From Zhihengliuella alba (GTDB taxonomy: Bacteria; Actinomycetota; Actinomycetes; Actinomycetales; Micrococcaceae), in NCBI RefSeq assembly GCF_039538765.1, contig NZ_BAABCJ010000002.1, forward strand, positions 496,001 to 560,000: a stretch of 64,000 nt of DNA. The letters are read 5' to 3'. Positions 34,574-43,082 of this stretch are shown here, one piece after another. The position numbers and the translations under genes are program-made. The notes beneath the pieces are model-generated. The model made no database searches. It saw only the letters and a program-made list of their open reading frames with translations, and was not told where the DNA came from. The first letter of the stretch is position 1. Every line of letters starts with the position of its first letter.

Positions 34574-35237
34574 CAATCGGATGGACCACAACGCACCGGT
34601 CATGGTCATCGGTCTGGGCCGCTTCGGCTCGGCCGTGGCCGAGCAGCTCATCCACCAGGGCCGCGAGGTCCTGGCGATCGAGCGCAACACGTCCCTGGTC
34701 CAGAAGTACGCCGGCACCCTCACGCACATCGTCGAGGCCGACGCCACCGACATCGACGCGCTCCGCCAGCTTGGCGCGCAGGAGTTCAGCGCGGCGGTGG
34801 TGGGCGTCGGGACGTCGATCGAGTCGTCGGTGCTCATCGCCGTGAACCTCGTGGACCTCGGCATCGAGCACCTGTGGGCCAAGGCGATCACGCCGGCGCA
34901 CGGCAAGATCCTCAACCGAATCGGCGTCAACCACGTGGTCTACCCGGAGGCCGACGCCGGGGTGCGCGCCGCCCACCTGGTCGGCGGGCGCATGCTGGAC
35001 TTCATCGAGTTCGACGACGGCTTCGCGATCGTGAAGATGTACCCGCCGAAGGAGACCCAGGGCTTCACGCTCGGCGAGTCCCAGGTGCGCTCCAAGTACG
35101 GGGTGACGGTCGTGGGCGTGAAGAGCCCCGGCGAGGACTTCACCTACGCGCAGCCGGACACCAAGGTGACGCACCGGGACATGCTGATCGTCTCCGGCCA
35201 CGTAGATCTGCTGGAGCGGTTCGCGGCCCGCCCGTAG
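34566..35237 (+). CDS. trkA: Potassium uptake regulatory subunit, TrkA/KtrA (RCK domains)
   Basis: 223 residues. Rossmann RCK_N: VMVIGLGRFGSAVAEQL (about 13-29), conserved DATD, VGTSIESSVL; then an RCK_C domain (about 140-223). Forms the cytoplasmic ring gating TrkH in response to nucleotide. TTG 34566 is taken as the start because GAGGAG lies about nine bases before it and it overlaps the trkH stop; ATG 34581 is the alternative but lacks a spaced ribosome site. Closed by a hairpin. Confidence 0.9.
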   Translation: MADNRMDHNAPVMVIGLGRFGSAVAEQLIHQGREVLAIERNTSLVQKYAGTLTHIVEADATDIDALRQLGAQEFSAAVVGVGTSIESSVLIAVNLVDLGIEHLWAKAITPAHGKILNRIGVNHVVYPEADAGVRAAHLVGGRMLDFIEFDDGFAIVKMYPPKETQGFTLGESQVRSKYGVTVVGVKSPGEDFTYAQPDTKVTHRDMLIVSGHVDLLERFAARP

Positions 35238-35247
35238 CCCGACCGGG

Positions 35248-35288
35248 CGCCGGGCTCGGCACGCACCGGTGGCCTGCCGAGCCCGGCG
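35248..35288 (+). terminator. Hairpin after trkA
   Basis: Perfect 14-bp stem CGCCGGGCTCGGCA (35248-35261) with 35275-35288; 13-base loop; no T-tract. Confidence 0.75.
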
Positions 35289-35322
35289 GGCGTGGTCAGC
35301 GGGTCCAGCTCAGCGGTCGAGC

Positions 35323-35937
35323 TCAGCGGGCGGGGACGGGCACCTCGAAGCGCAGGTTGTACTCGCTGCCCTCCACCGGGGCGAGCACCCCGCCCACCGA
35401 ACGGATGACTGCGGCCGAGGCTCCGTTGTCCGGATCGCAGACCACCACTGCCTCGTCCAGGCCGCGCTCCCGCCGCAGCACCTCGAGGCCGCCGCGCAGG
35501 ATCCGCGCGGCGTAGCCCCGGCGGCGGAACGCCGGCCGCACCGCGTACCCGATGTGCCCGCCGACGCTGTACAGCCAGTCGTTCAGGTCCAGACGGACGC
35601 TGACCCGGCCCACGAGCTCGCCGTCGACCTCGGCCGCGAGGAACCACGCGGGCACCCGGCCGGGCGGCAGGTCCTCGCCGCGGGCGGTCGCCGCCTGGTG
35701 GCGCAGCCAATCCGCCCACGCGACGCCGGCCGGTCCCCTGGCGCCGGTCCCGGCCGCCGCCGGCTCCACCCGGTCGTGCGCCGGGTGCGGGGCGAGGTCC
35801 GGTTCCAGGAGGAAGTCGAAGTTCTCCGGCGCCAACTCGCGGTGAGCGGCGCGGGCGGCCGCCTCGTCCTCTGCCCGGAACTCGCGCAGCAGGAGCGCGG
35901 GCGCCCCCGCCGTTCCGCCCGGCACGAGGACGCGCAT
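35323..35937 (-). CDS. GNAT-family N-acetyltransferase
   Basis: 204 residues. Acetyl-CoA loop in GYAVRPAFRRRGYAARIL (R-R-G-Y-A pattern) and VVCDPDNGASAAVIRSVGGV. An N-terminal insertion of about 35 residues (AHDRVEPAAAGTGARG) is low complexity. ATG 35937 lies two bases after the proC stop, so it is the second gene of the proC operon. Substrate unknown. Short CTCAGCGG repeats (about 35296-35335) overlap its 3' end. Confidence 0.78.
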   Translation of the reverse strand: MRVLVPGGTAGAPALLLREFRAEDEAAARAAHRELAPENFDFLLEPDLAPHPAHDRVEPAAAGTGARGPAGVAWADWLRHQAATARGEDLPPGRVPAWFLAAEVDGELVGRVSVRLDLNDWLYSVGGHIGYAVRPAFRRRGYAARILRGGLEVLRRERGLDEAVVVCDPDNGASAAVIRSVGGVLAPVEGSEYNLRFEVPVPAR

Positions 35938-35939
35938 GG

Positions 35940-36803
35940 CTACGAGTCCAGCTCGCGGCTGATCTCCAGGGAGCGGTCCGCGGACGCCTTCGCGCCCTTG
36001 GCGATGATCGCCGGCAGCCCCGACTCGTCGAAGCTCATGATGGCGCGCTCGGTGGTCCCCTTGGGGCTGGTGACGTTCCGGCGGAGCTGCGCGGGGTCGA
36101 CGTCGCCGTCGAGCATGCGTCCGGCCCCCGCGACGGTGGCCCGGGCCAGGTCGCGGGCAGTGTCGGCGTCGAGGCCGAGCTCCTCGCCGGCCTTGGCCAT
36201 GGCCTCGGCGAGGTAGAAGACGTAGGCGGGGCCCGAGCCGGAGACGCCGGTGACGGCCTCGATGAGGTGCTCCGGGACGACCTTGACGATCCCGGCCCCC
36301 TCGTAGAGGGTCACGACGCGGGCCAGCTGCTCGTCGGAGACGCTGCTGCCGGCGGCGATGCCGACCGCGCCCAGACCGACGGTCAGCGGGGTGTTCGGCA
36401 TGCTGCGCACTACGGGCTGCCCGGGCTTCAGGGCGCGCTCGAGCATCTCGAGGGTGATGGCCGCTGCCACCGAGACGACGGCGGCGTCGGGCTTGAGTGC
36501 GTCGGCGATCTCGCGAGCGAGGGCCTCGATGCCCACGGGCTTCACACCGAGGAACACGACGTCGGCGTCGGCCACGGCGGCGAGGTTCGCCTCGGCGTCG
36601 TTCTCGGTGGCGACGGCGTTGACGCCGGTCTCCTCCGCGAGCGCCTCGGCCTTGGCCGGCGTGCGCACGGTGGCGGTGATGAGCTCCGGGCGGTGACCGG
36701 CGCTGATGATGCCGCGCATGATGGCGCCGTTCATCGAGCCAGTGCCCAGGAAGGCCAGCTTGAGGTCAGAGGTGGACGGGGTCTGGTTCGCGCTCTGTTC
36801 CAT
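35940..36803 (-). CDS. proC: Pyrroline-5-carboxylate reductase
   Basis: 287 residues; last step of proline synthesis. N-terminal Rossmann AFLGTGSMNGAIMRGI, DVVFLGVKP, RSMPNTPLTVGLG, then the C-terminal dimer domain TGVSGSGPAYVFYLAEAM and the signature near SPKGTTERAI. ATG 36803 is six bases after CACAAT. First gene of a two-gene operon with the GNAT enzyme. In mycobacteria proC is next to the small HTH and bS22 genes; here 6.5 kb of other genes lie between. Confidence 0.95.
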   Translation of the reverse strand: MEQSANQTPSTSDLKLAFLGTGSMNGAIMRGIISAGHRPELITATVRTPAKAEALAEETGVNAVATENDAEANLAAVADADVVFLGVKPVGIEALAREIADALKPDAAVVSVAAAITLEMLERALKPGQPVVRSMPNTPLTVGLGAVGIAAGSSVSDEQLARVVTLYEGAGIVKVVPEHLIEAVTGVSGSGPAYVFYLAEAMAKAGEELGLDADTARDLARATVAGAGRMLDGDVDPAQLRRNVTSPKGTTERAIMSFDESGLPAIIAKGAKASADRSLEISRELDS

Positions 36804-36815
36804 CCGGCCATTGTG
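36804..36815 (-). promoter_or_regulatory. -10 box spaced six bases from ATG 36803 (leaderless promoter)
   Basis: Minus-strand CACAAT (36815-36810), ggccgg, ATG; the first base deviates from TANNNT. Confidence 0.5.
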
Positions 36816-36947
36816 GCATGCAGGCCTCGAGCGCCCCTACTCGGCGTCGGGGCGGCCGGCCCGGGCGGCACCGCATCCCGCCGCCGGTCTGCCGCGGCGC
36901 GCCGGAGCGGCCTAGACTGCCGGGACCGAGGGGACGGAGGCGGGGCG

Positions 36948-37514
36948 ATGCGGAGACTCGTGTACGGCATGAACGCGACGCTGGACGGCTTTGTGTCCGC
37001 GCCCGGGGACGACCTCGGGTGGAGCGCCCCGAGCGACGAGCTGTTCGCGTGGTGGCTCGACGAGGAGCTGAGGGTGGACCTCCTGCTCTACGGGCGGCGG
37101 CTGTGGGAGACCATGAGCTCCTACTGGCCGACCGGCGACGAGCACCCGGACGCAACCGCGGCGCAGGTCGACTTCGCGCGGAACTGGCGGGAGACGCCCA
37201 AGGTCGTCTTCTCCTCGACGCTCGAGCGGGTCGGCTGGGACGCCCGCCTCGTCCGCGGGGACGCGGTGGCGGAGATCGCCCGGCTCAGGTCCGGTGACGG
37301 CGGGCCGATAAGGGTCGGTGGCGCTACCTTGGCCGGGGCCGCCATGCGGGCCGGCCTGATCGACGAGTACACGGTCGTCACCCACCCCGTCCTCGTGGGC
37401 GGCGGCACGCCGCTCTTCGCCGCGGCCGGCCGGCGGACCGGGCTGGACCTGGTGGAGACGCGGACGTTCCCGGGCGGCGTGGTGATGACCCGGTACGCGA
37501 CGAGGCGCGGCTAG
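36948..37514 (+). CDS. Dihydrofolate reductase-like/RibD C-terminal domain protein
   Basis: 188 residues. The fold is seen in LVYGMNATLDGFVSAPGDD, LLLYGRRLWETMSSYWP, PKVVFSSTLE, IRVGGATLAGAAMRAGLIDEY (quoted GGATLAGAAMRAGLIDEY) and HPVLVGGGTPLF. These proteins bind NADPH; the actinobacterial group has no assigned substrate and is not the main FolA or RibD. A TAGACT box (36912-36917) and GACGGAGG before ATG 36948 give a normal 25-base leader. It overlaps the convergent TIM-barrel gene by 3-4 bases at CTAG. Confidence 0.82.
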   Translation: MRRLVYGMNATLDGFVSAPGDDLGWSAPSDELFAWWLDEELRVDLLLYGRRLWETMSSYWPTGDEHPDATAAQVDFARNWRETPKVVFSSTLERVGWDARLVRGDAVAEIARLRSGDGGPIRVGGATLAGAAMRAGLIDEYTVVTHPVLVGGGTPLFAAAGRRTGLDLVETRTFPGGVVMTRYATRRG

Positions 37515-38353
37515 TCGGAGGCCTCGGCTCGGGCCCCGTCGTCTCCGCCGGCGGACTCCGCAGCCGGCTCCGGCCGGGCCAGGTGCCGCCGCGCGAACTC
37601 GAGGGTCTCGGCGAGCCACTCCTCGCGCGCGCCGGTGCCCTTGGCCCGGCGCGTGGCGACCTCCACGGCCACCACGCCGTCCCACTCGCTCTCGCGCAGG
37701 AACTCGACCGCCTCGCGCACCGGCTGCGTCCCGTGCCCGGGGACCAGGTGCTCGTCCTTGCCGTTGTCCGTGCCGTCGCACAGGTGCACGTGGGTCAGCC
37801 GCTCGCCGAGCTCCTTGAAGGCCTGGTGCGAGTCGGCGTTGGCGATCGCGGCGTGGGAGAAGTCCCAGGTGACGTAGTCGTAGGGCTGGGGCACCGGGTT
37901 CCAGTGCGGCAGGTACATCTTCGCCTCGCGGCCGCGGGCGCGCCACGGGTACATGTTCTCGACGGCGATCCGCACCCCCGTCTCCTCGAAGATGCGCCGC
38001 ACGCCGTCCGCGAACCCGGTGGCGTAGGTGCCCTGCCAGCGGAACGGCGGATGCGCTACCACGACGTCGCAGCCGACCTGGCGGGCCATCTCGGCACTGC
38101 GCTCGATCTTGTTCCACGCCGAGCCCCACACCTGCTGCGTGAGGAGGAGGGTCGGCGCGTGGATGGCGCGGATCGGCTGCTCGTAGCGCTCGGCGAGCGT
38201 CAGCAGCCGGTCCGGGCTCTGCGAGATCTGGTTGCCCGTGACCATGACCTCCACGCCGTCGTACCCGAGGTCGTGGGCCATGCTGAACGCGTCCAGGACG
38301 GTCAGCGGGTAGACCGAGGAACTCGAGAGGATCACGTCGGTCTTCGTTGTCAT
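37511..38353 (-). CDS. Sugar phosphate isomerase/epimerase-like TIM-barrel protein
   Basis: 280 residues, xylose isomerase-like/AP endonuclease 2 fold. VILSSSSVYPLTVLDAFSMA, DGVEVMV, IRAIHAPTLLL, VVVAHPPF, RIAVENMYPW, VTWDFSHAA, HVHLCDGTDNGKDEHLVPG and VAVEVATRR carry the expected His/Glu/Asp metal residues. It corresponds to mycobacterial Rv0498, which also follows the Ppx/GppA gene. ATG 38353 overlaps the ppx stop (ATGA). Substrate unknown. The last 20 residues are acidic and low complexity. Confidence 0.82.
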   Translation of the reverse strand: MTTKTDVILSSSSVYPLTVLDAFSMAHDLGYDGVEVMVTGNQISQSPDRLLTLAERYEQPIRAIHAPTLLLTQQVWGSAWNKIERSAEMARQVGCDVVVAHPPFRWQGTYATGFADGVRRIFEETGVRIAVENMYPWRARGREAKMYLPHWNPVPQPYDYVTWDFSHAAIANADSHQAFKELGERLTHVHLCDGTDNGKDEHLVPGHGTQPVREAVEFLRESEWDGVVAVEVATRRAKGTGAREEWLAETLEFARRHLARPEPAAESAGGDDGARAEASD

Positions 38354-39420
38354 AGCTGACTCCCGTCCAGGATCGACGCGCCCGGCCGGTCCTGCCGTCC
38401 GGCCTCGGACATGGCGTCCGGGTGGCGTTGCTGCTGCTTCAAGAGTTCCACGTGTCCTACGCCAACGGTATCGCCTGAGGGTGCCCCGCTGTCTACCAGG
38501 AGGTGGTCGAAGCGCCGGAGGATCAGCCCCTCGCGCAGTGCCCAGGGGCAGATCTTGAGGGACTTCACCTTGAGCGCCGACATCGCCTCGTAGGCGACGA
38601 TGGCACCGGCCAGGACCTGCGGGGCGCGGATCTGCGAGACGCCCGGCAGCTCTCCCCGCTGCTCCCAGGTCATCGCGGCCAGGCGGTGCATCCACAGCTT
38701 GACGTCCTCACGGCGCAGCACCCGCTTGACGTAGGGACCCTCCGCCGAGGGGGCGGCGCCCGCGATCCGCGCCAGAGAACGGAAGGTCTTCGACGTGCCC
38801 GCGACCAGGTCGGGTCGCCCGTGCTCGCGCAGCTCCGCCGCCGGTCCCGCGACGGTCTCGCGGACGTAGTCGCGCATCTGCCGGATGCGAGAGATCTCCG
38901 GCGGGTCCCCCTGGAGCCATTCCCGGGTCAGTCGCCCGGCGCCGAGGGGAACCGAGCGGGCGACGGCCGGGAACTCGTCCGTGCCGAGCGCCATCTCGAA
39001 GGACCCGCCGCCGATGTCCAGGTCGAGGATGCTGTTCGCCTGCCAGCCGTACCAGCGCCGGACGGCGTAGTAGGTCATGCCGGCCTCCTGCTCGCCGGTG
39101 AGCTCCATCAGGTGCACGCCGGTCTCGGTCATGACCCGCTCGAGCACCAGCTCGCCGTTGGCGGACTCGCGGATCGCCGACGTGCAGAACGCGAGCATGT
39201 CCTCGGCCCGGTGCCGGGCGGCGAAGTCGCGCGCCTCGGCGACGAAGTCCAGCAGCTCGCGCTGCCCGCGCTCGGTGATGGCGCCCTCGCCGTCGAGGTA
39301 GGCGACGAGGGAGAGCGGCCGTTTGTGCGAGGCGAAGGCCACGGGGCGTGCGCCCGGGTAGGCGTCCACCAGCAGGAGGTGGACGGTGTTGGATCCGATG
39401 TCCAGAACACCCAGGCGCAC
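38350..39420 (-). CDS. ppx: Exopolyphosphatase / guanosine pentaphosphatase (Ppx/GppA family)
   Basis: 356 residues, ASKHA-fold phosphatase. Phosphate loops are LDIGSNTVHLLLVD at the N-terminus and LDIGGGSFEMALG; catalytic-type Glu in ELTGEQEAGMTYYAVR. It lacks the C-terminal HD-like extension of E. coli Ppx, as in short actinobacterial Ppx1. GTG 39420 lies 11 bases after the topA stop, so it is probably read with topA. Polyphosphate versus pppGpp preference is not deducible. Confidence 0.88.
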   Translation of the reverse strand: MRLGVLDIGSNTVHLLLVDAYPGARPVAFASHKRPLSLVAYLDGEGAITERGQRELLDFVAEARDFAARHRAEDMLAFCTSAIRESANGELVLERVMTETGVHLMELTGEQEAGMTYYAVRRWYGWQANSILDLDIGGGSFEMALGTDEFPAVARSVPLGAGRLTREWLQGDPPEISRIRQMRDYVRETVAGPAAELREHGRPDLVAGTSKTFRSLARIAGAAPSAEGPYVKRVLRREDVKLWMHRLAAMTWEQRGELPGVSQIRAPQVLAGAIVAYEAMSALKVKSLKICPWALREGLILRRFDHLLVDSGAPSGDTVGVGHVELLKQQQRHPDAMSEAGRQDRPGASILDGSQL

Positions 39421-39431
39421 GTGCTTCCCCG

Positions 39432-42275
39432 TTACTTCTCGGTGCGGGCCGAGGCGGCGGACTTGGTGCCCGACGCCTTCTTGGTGGTCGGCTTCTTGGC
39501 CGCCGTCTTGGTGCCGGACTTCGCGGTGCCGGACTTCGCGGTGCCGGACTTCGCGGTGCCCGACTTGGCGCGCGACGTCGTCGTGCTCCGCTTGGCGGGC
39601 GCCTTGGCCCGCTTCTCGGCGAGCAGCTCGATCGCCTTCTCGCGGGTGAGCTCCTCGATCGACATGCCGCGCGGCACGGTGATGTTGGTGGCCCCGTCGG
39701 TGATGTAGGGACCGAAGCGACCGTCCTTCACGACGATCGGCTTCTCGGTGGTCGGGTCATCGCCGAACTCGGCCAGCGGAGCCGTTGCGGAGCGGGCCCC
39801 GCGCTGCTTCGGCTGCTCGTAGATCTTCTTCGCCTCGTCGAGGGTGATGGTGAAGATCTGCTCCTCGGACTCGATCGACCGGGAGTCAGACCCCTTCTTG
39901 AGGTACGGGCCGAAGCGGCCGTTCTGGACCGTGATCTCCTTGCCCTCGTCCTCGCCGAGGACGCGCGGCAGCGACAGGAGCTGCAGGGCCTCCTCCAGGG
40001 TCACGGTCTCGATGCTCATGGACTTGAACAGCGAGCCCGTGCGCGGCTTCACCTTCGCCGGCTTCTTCTTGGGCTTCGGCTTGCCGTTCTTGTAGTACTC
40101 GGTGGGCATGGCCTCGAGCTCCGCGTCGGTCATCTCCGGGATGACCTCCGTGACGTAGGGACCGTAGCGGCCGTCCTTGGCCACGATCGTCCGTCCGGTC
40201 TCCGGGTCGACGCCGAGCTCCCGCTCGGACGGCCCCTGCTGCTCCATGAGCTCGATCGCCTTCTCGGCGGTGAGCTCGTCCGGGGCGAGGTCCTCCGGGA
40301 CGTTCACGCGCTGGGGCTCCGTGCCCTCGGGCGCGTCGGCCGGGACCGGCTTCTCCAGGTAGGGCCCGAACTTGCCCACGCGCAGGACGATGCCGTCGGC
40401 GATCTCGATCGAGTTGATCGCCCGGGCGTCGATGTCGCCGAGGTTCTCGACGACGTGCCGCAGCCCGTGCTCGGCCTCCTCGCCGAAGTAGAAGTGGCGC
40501 AGCCACTCCGAGCGGCCCAGATGGCCCTGGGCGATCTCGTCCAGGTCCTCCTCGAGCCGGGCCGTGAACCCGTAGTCGACGTACTGGGCGAAGTGCTCCT
40601 CCAGCAGGCGCACCACGGAGAAGGCGATCCAGCTCGGCACCAGGGCGCCGCCGCGCTTGGTCACGTACCCGCGGTCCATGATCGTCGAGATGGTCGGCGC
40701 GTACGTGGACGGGCGGCCGATCTCCCGGGCCTCCAGCTCCGCGACGATCGACGCCTCCGTGTAGCGGGCCGGCGGCGTCGTCTCGTGGCCCAGGGCCTGC
40801 ACGTCCGAGCCGACCAGGGCATCGCCCTCGGCCAGCTGCGGCAGGCGGGCGTCGGAGCCGCTCTCGTCCTGCCCCTCCGGCACATCGCGCCCCTCCTCGT
40901 AGGCGGCCATGAAGCCGCGGAAGGTGATGACCGTTCCGGACGCGCCGAACTCGGCGGAGCGGCCGTCGGAGGATGTCCCGCTCAGGCGGACGGACGCCGT
41001 CGAGCCCTTGGCGTCGGCCATCTGCGAGGCGACGGTGCGCTTCCAGATCAGCTCGTAGAGCTTGAACTCGTCGCCGGAGAGCTGGCTGCGCACGTCGCGA
41101 GGGCGGCGGAACGAGTCGCCGGCGGGACGGACGGCCTCGTGGGCCTCCTGCGCGTTCCCGCTCTTGGACTTGTAGACCCGCGGCTTGTCCGGCACGTACT
41201 CGCCGCCGTAGAGCTCGGAGGCCTGCCGGCGCGCAGCCGTGACGGCCTCGTTGGACAGCGCCACCGAGTCGGTACGCATATAGGTGATGTAGCCGTTCTC
41301 GTACAGTCGCTGGGCGATCTGCATGGTGTTCCGCGAGGACCAGCGCAGCTTGCGGCTGGCCTCCTGCTGCAGCGTCGAGGTGGTGAACGGCGCGGCCGGG
41401 CGGCGGGTGTACGGCTTGGTCTCGACCCCGGTGACCGAGAACTCGGCACCGGTGAGGCCCTCGGCCAGCGAGGTGGCCGCTTGCTCGTCCAGGGCCACGA
41501 CGGCGGACTTGCCGGCCTTGGAGTCCTTGAGCCGGCCCTTGTCGTCGAAGTCGCGGCCGGAGGCGACCCGGGCGCCGTCGACGCCGGTCAGCTTGGCCTT
41601 GAAGGACTCGCCCGCCGTCGTCGCGAACTCTCCGGAGAGGTCCCAGTAGCTGGCCGAGCGGAACGCCATCCGCTCCCGCTCGCGCTCGACCACCAGCCGG
41701 GTCGCGACGGACTGCACGCGCCCGGCGGAGAGCCCGCGGGCGATCTTGCGCCACAGCACCGGGGAGATCTCGTAGCCGTAGAGGCGGTCGAGGACGCGCC
41801 GGGTCTCCTGCGCGTCCACCAGGTCCGTGTCCAGCTCGCGGATGTTGTCGAGGGCGCGGGCGATGCCCTCCTTGGTGATCTCCGTGAACGCCATCCGGTG
41901 CACGGGAACCTTGGGCTTGAGCACCTCCAGCAGGTGCCACGCGATGGCCTCGCCCTCGCGGTCCGCATCGGTTGCGAGATAGAGCTCGTCGGCGTCCTTC
42001 AGCTGCGCCTTGAGCTCGGCGACCTTCTTCTTCTTGTCCGGATTGACCACATAGTAGGGCTCGAAGTCGTTGTCCAGATCGATCGCGAACTTGCCGACCG
42101 AGGTCTTCTTCAGCTCGGCGGGCAGCTCGGACGGCTGCGGCAGATCACGGATGTGGCCCACGGAGGCGTCGACGACGAACCCCTCGCCCAGGTACTTGGC
42201 GATCGACTTGCTCTTGGCCGGGGACTCGACGATGACGAGCTTCTTGCCGGACTTTTCCTTCGCCTTGGCGGGCAC
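39432..42275 (-). CDS. topA: DNA topoisomerase I (type IA)
   Basis: 947 residues. TOPRIM at the start (KLVIVESPAKSKSIAKYLG; DADREGEAIAWHL), and the catalytic tyrosine in GYITYMRTDS. The C-terminus replaces zinc fingers with four or so topo I C-terminal repeats (KDGRYGPYVTE, QNGRFGPYLKKG, KDGRFGPYITDG), usual in actinobacteria, then a basic Lys/Ala/Thr/Ser tail (about 890-947) with four KSGTA repeats. GTG 42275 follows AGGAG at four bases. Removes negative supercoils; essential in relatives. First gene of a topA-ppx-TIM-barrel string. Confidence 0.96.
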   Translation of the reverse strand: MPAKAKEKSGKKLVIVESPAKSKSIAKYLGEGFVVDASVGHIRDLPQPSELPAELKKTSVGKFAIDLDNDFEPYYVVNPDKKKKVAELKAQLKDADELYLATDADREGEAIAWHLLEVLKPKVPVHRMAFTEITKEGIARALDNIRELDTDLVDAQETRRVLDRLYGYEISPVLWRKIARGLSAGRVQSVATRLVVERERERMAFRSASYWDLSGEFATTAGESFKAKLTGVDGARVASGRDFDDKGRLKDSKAGKSAVVALDEQAATSLAEGLTGAEFSVTGVETKPYTRRPAAPFTTSTLQQEASRKLRWSSRNTMQIAQRLYENGYITYMRTDSVALSNEAVTAARRQASELYGGEYVPDKPRVYKSKSGNAQEAHEAVRPAGDSFRRPRDVRSQLSGDEFKLYELIWKRTVASQMADAKGSTASVRLSGTSSDGRSAEFGASGTVITFRGFMAAYEEGRDVPEGQDESGSDARLPQLAEGDALVGSDVQALGHETTPPARYTEASIVAELEAREIGRPSTYAPTISTIMDRGYVTKRGGALVPSWIAFSVVRLLEEHFAQYVDYGFTARLEEDLDEIAQGHLGRSEWLRHFYFGEEAEHGLRHVVENLGDIDARAINSIEIADGIVLRVGKFGPYLEKPVPADAPEGTEPQRVNVPEDLAPDELTAEKAIELMEQQGPSERELGVDPETGRTIVAKDGRYGPYVTEVIPEMTDAELEAMPTEYYKNGKPKPKKKPAKVKPRTGSLFKSMSIETVTLEEALQLLSLPRVLGEDEGKEITVQNGRFGPYLKKGSDSRSIESEEQIFTITLDEAKKIYEQPKQRGARSATAPLAEFGDDPTTEKPIVVKDGRFGPYITDGATNITVPRGMSIEELTREKAIELLAEKRAKAPAKRSTTTSRAKSGTAKSGTAKSGTAKSGTKTAAKKPTTKKASGTKSAASARTEK
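39511..39570 (-). repeat. 15-bp tandem repeat, four units, in the topA tail
   Basis: Plus-strand GTGCCGGACTTCGCG at 39511, 39526 and 39541 (identical) and a diverged copy at 39556. Codes the basic KSGTA repeats. Confidence 0.9.
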
Positions 42276-42357
42276 AACACTCCTCTAGCAACCTCGGCCC
42301 GCAGCCGGGTATCTCCACGGCGCGGGCCAGCTCATACTCGCACTAGGGTAGCCTGTT

Positions 42358-43071
42358 CTACCTCTTCGGCAAGCCGGGGCGCTGGATGGCGGGCTTCGGC
42401 TTCGGCAGCTCGGACTCCACGATCTCCGGCAGGAACGAGAGCATGTAGTAGAGGCGCTTGCCGTCCACTCCGCGCTCCTCCGGGCCGGCCTTCGACTCGT
42501 ACTCGCGCACGATGTCGTAGACCCGCTTCACGAACTCCTGGCGCTGGTCGTCGTTGAGGAAGACCATGCCGGTGGTGAGGACCGGGGCGCGGTCCGGCGC
42601 CGGCTCGACACCCGCCGCGGCCTCCGCCTCACGGCGGTCGATCTCCGCGGCCAGGCGCTCCCGGAACGCGTTCAGCTGGACGTTGAGGAACGCCGTCTTG
42701 GCCGGGGCCTTCTGGTTGAAGGACTCGACGACGATCCGGTCGCCGGCGGCGCGCCAGCGGCGTTCGCGGGCATCGCCCTCGCTCGGCGCCCGCTCGACGT
42801 ACCCGTACTTCTCCAGGGCGCGGAGGTGGTAGCTCATGGCGCTGGGGGTCAGACCGCAGCGGGAGGCCAGCTCGGTGGCCGTCCGGCTGGACTGCGAGGA
42901 GATGAGCTCCTCGAGGGCCTCCAGGCGGGCCTCGTGCGCCAGTGCACGGATGGCCTGCGGATCCTTGATGACCACCGGGTTGTCCGGCGTCGGCTTGGGC
43001 AACTTCTCCCCCGTTTCGGTTGGACCGGGAGTCGGCGCGACTGCCGGTATCCCATGAGTGTTCTGGGTCAT
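42358..43071 (-). CDS. ArsR-type helix-turn-helix regulator
   Basis: 237 residues. After a Pro-rich N-terminus, a winged helix at about 38-100: QAIRALAHEARLEALEELI, TELASRCGLTPSAMSYHLRALEKYGYVER (quoted GLTPSAMSYHLRALEKYGYV). The C-terminal half is helical and charged with a hydrophobic YYMLSFLP segment near residue 215, of unknown role. TAGTCT ends eight bases before ATG 43071. Lies upstream of topA on the same strand with an 82-bp gap that has its own promoter-like boxes. Target unknown. Confidence 0.8.
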   Translation of the reverse strand: MTQNTHGIPAVAPTPGPTETGEKLPKPTPDNPVVIKDPQAIRALAHEARLEALEELISSQSSRTATELASRCGLTPSAMSYHLRALEKYGYVERAPSEGDARERRWRAAGDRIVVESFNQKAPAKTAFLNVQLNAFRERLAAEIDRREAEAAAGVEPAPDRAPVLTTGMVFLNDDQRQEFVKRVYDIVREYESKAGPEERGVDGKRLYYMLSFLPEIVESELPKPKPAIQRPGLPKR

Positions 43072-43082
43072 ATCCGAAAAGA

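Noticed and set aside
39348..42557. Very long open frame antisense to topA
   Set aside because: The minus strand codes topoisomerase I with all motifs; the antisense product has no recognisable domain.
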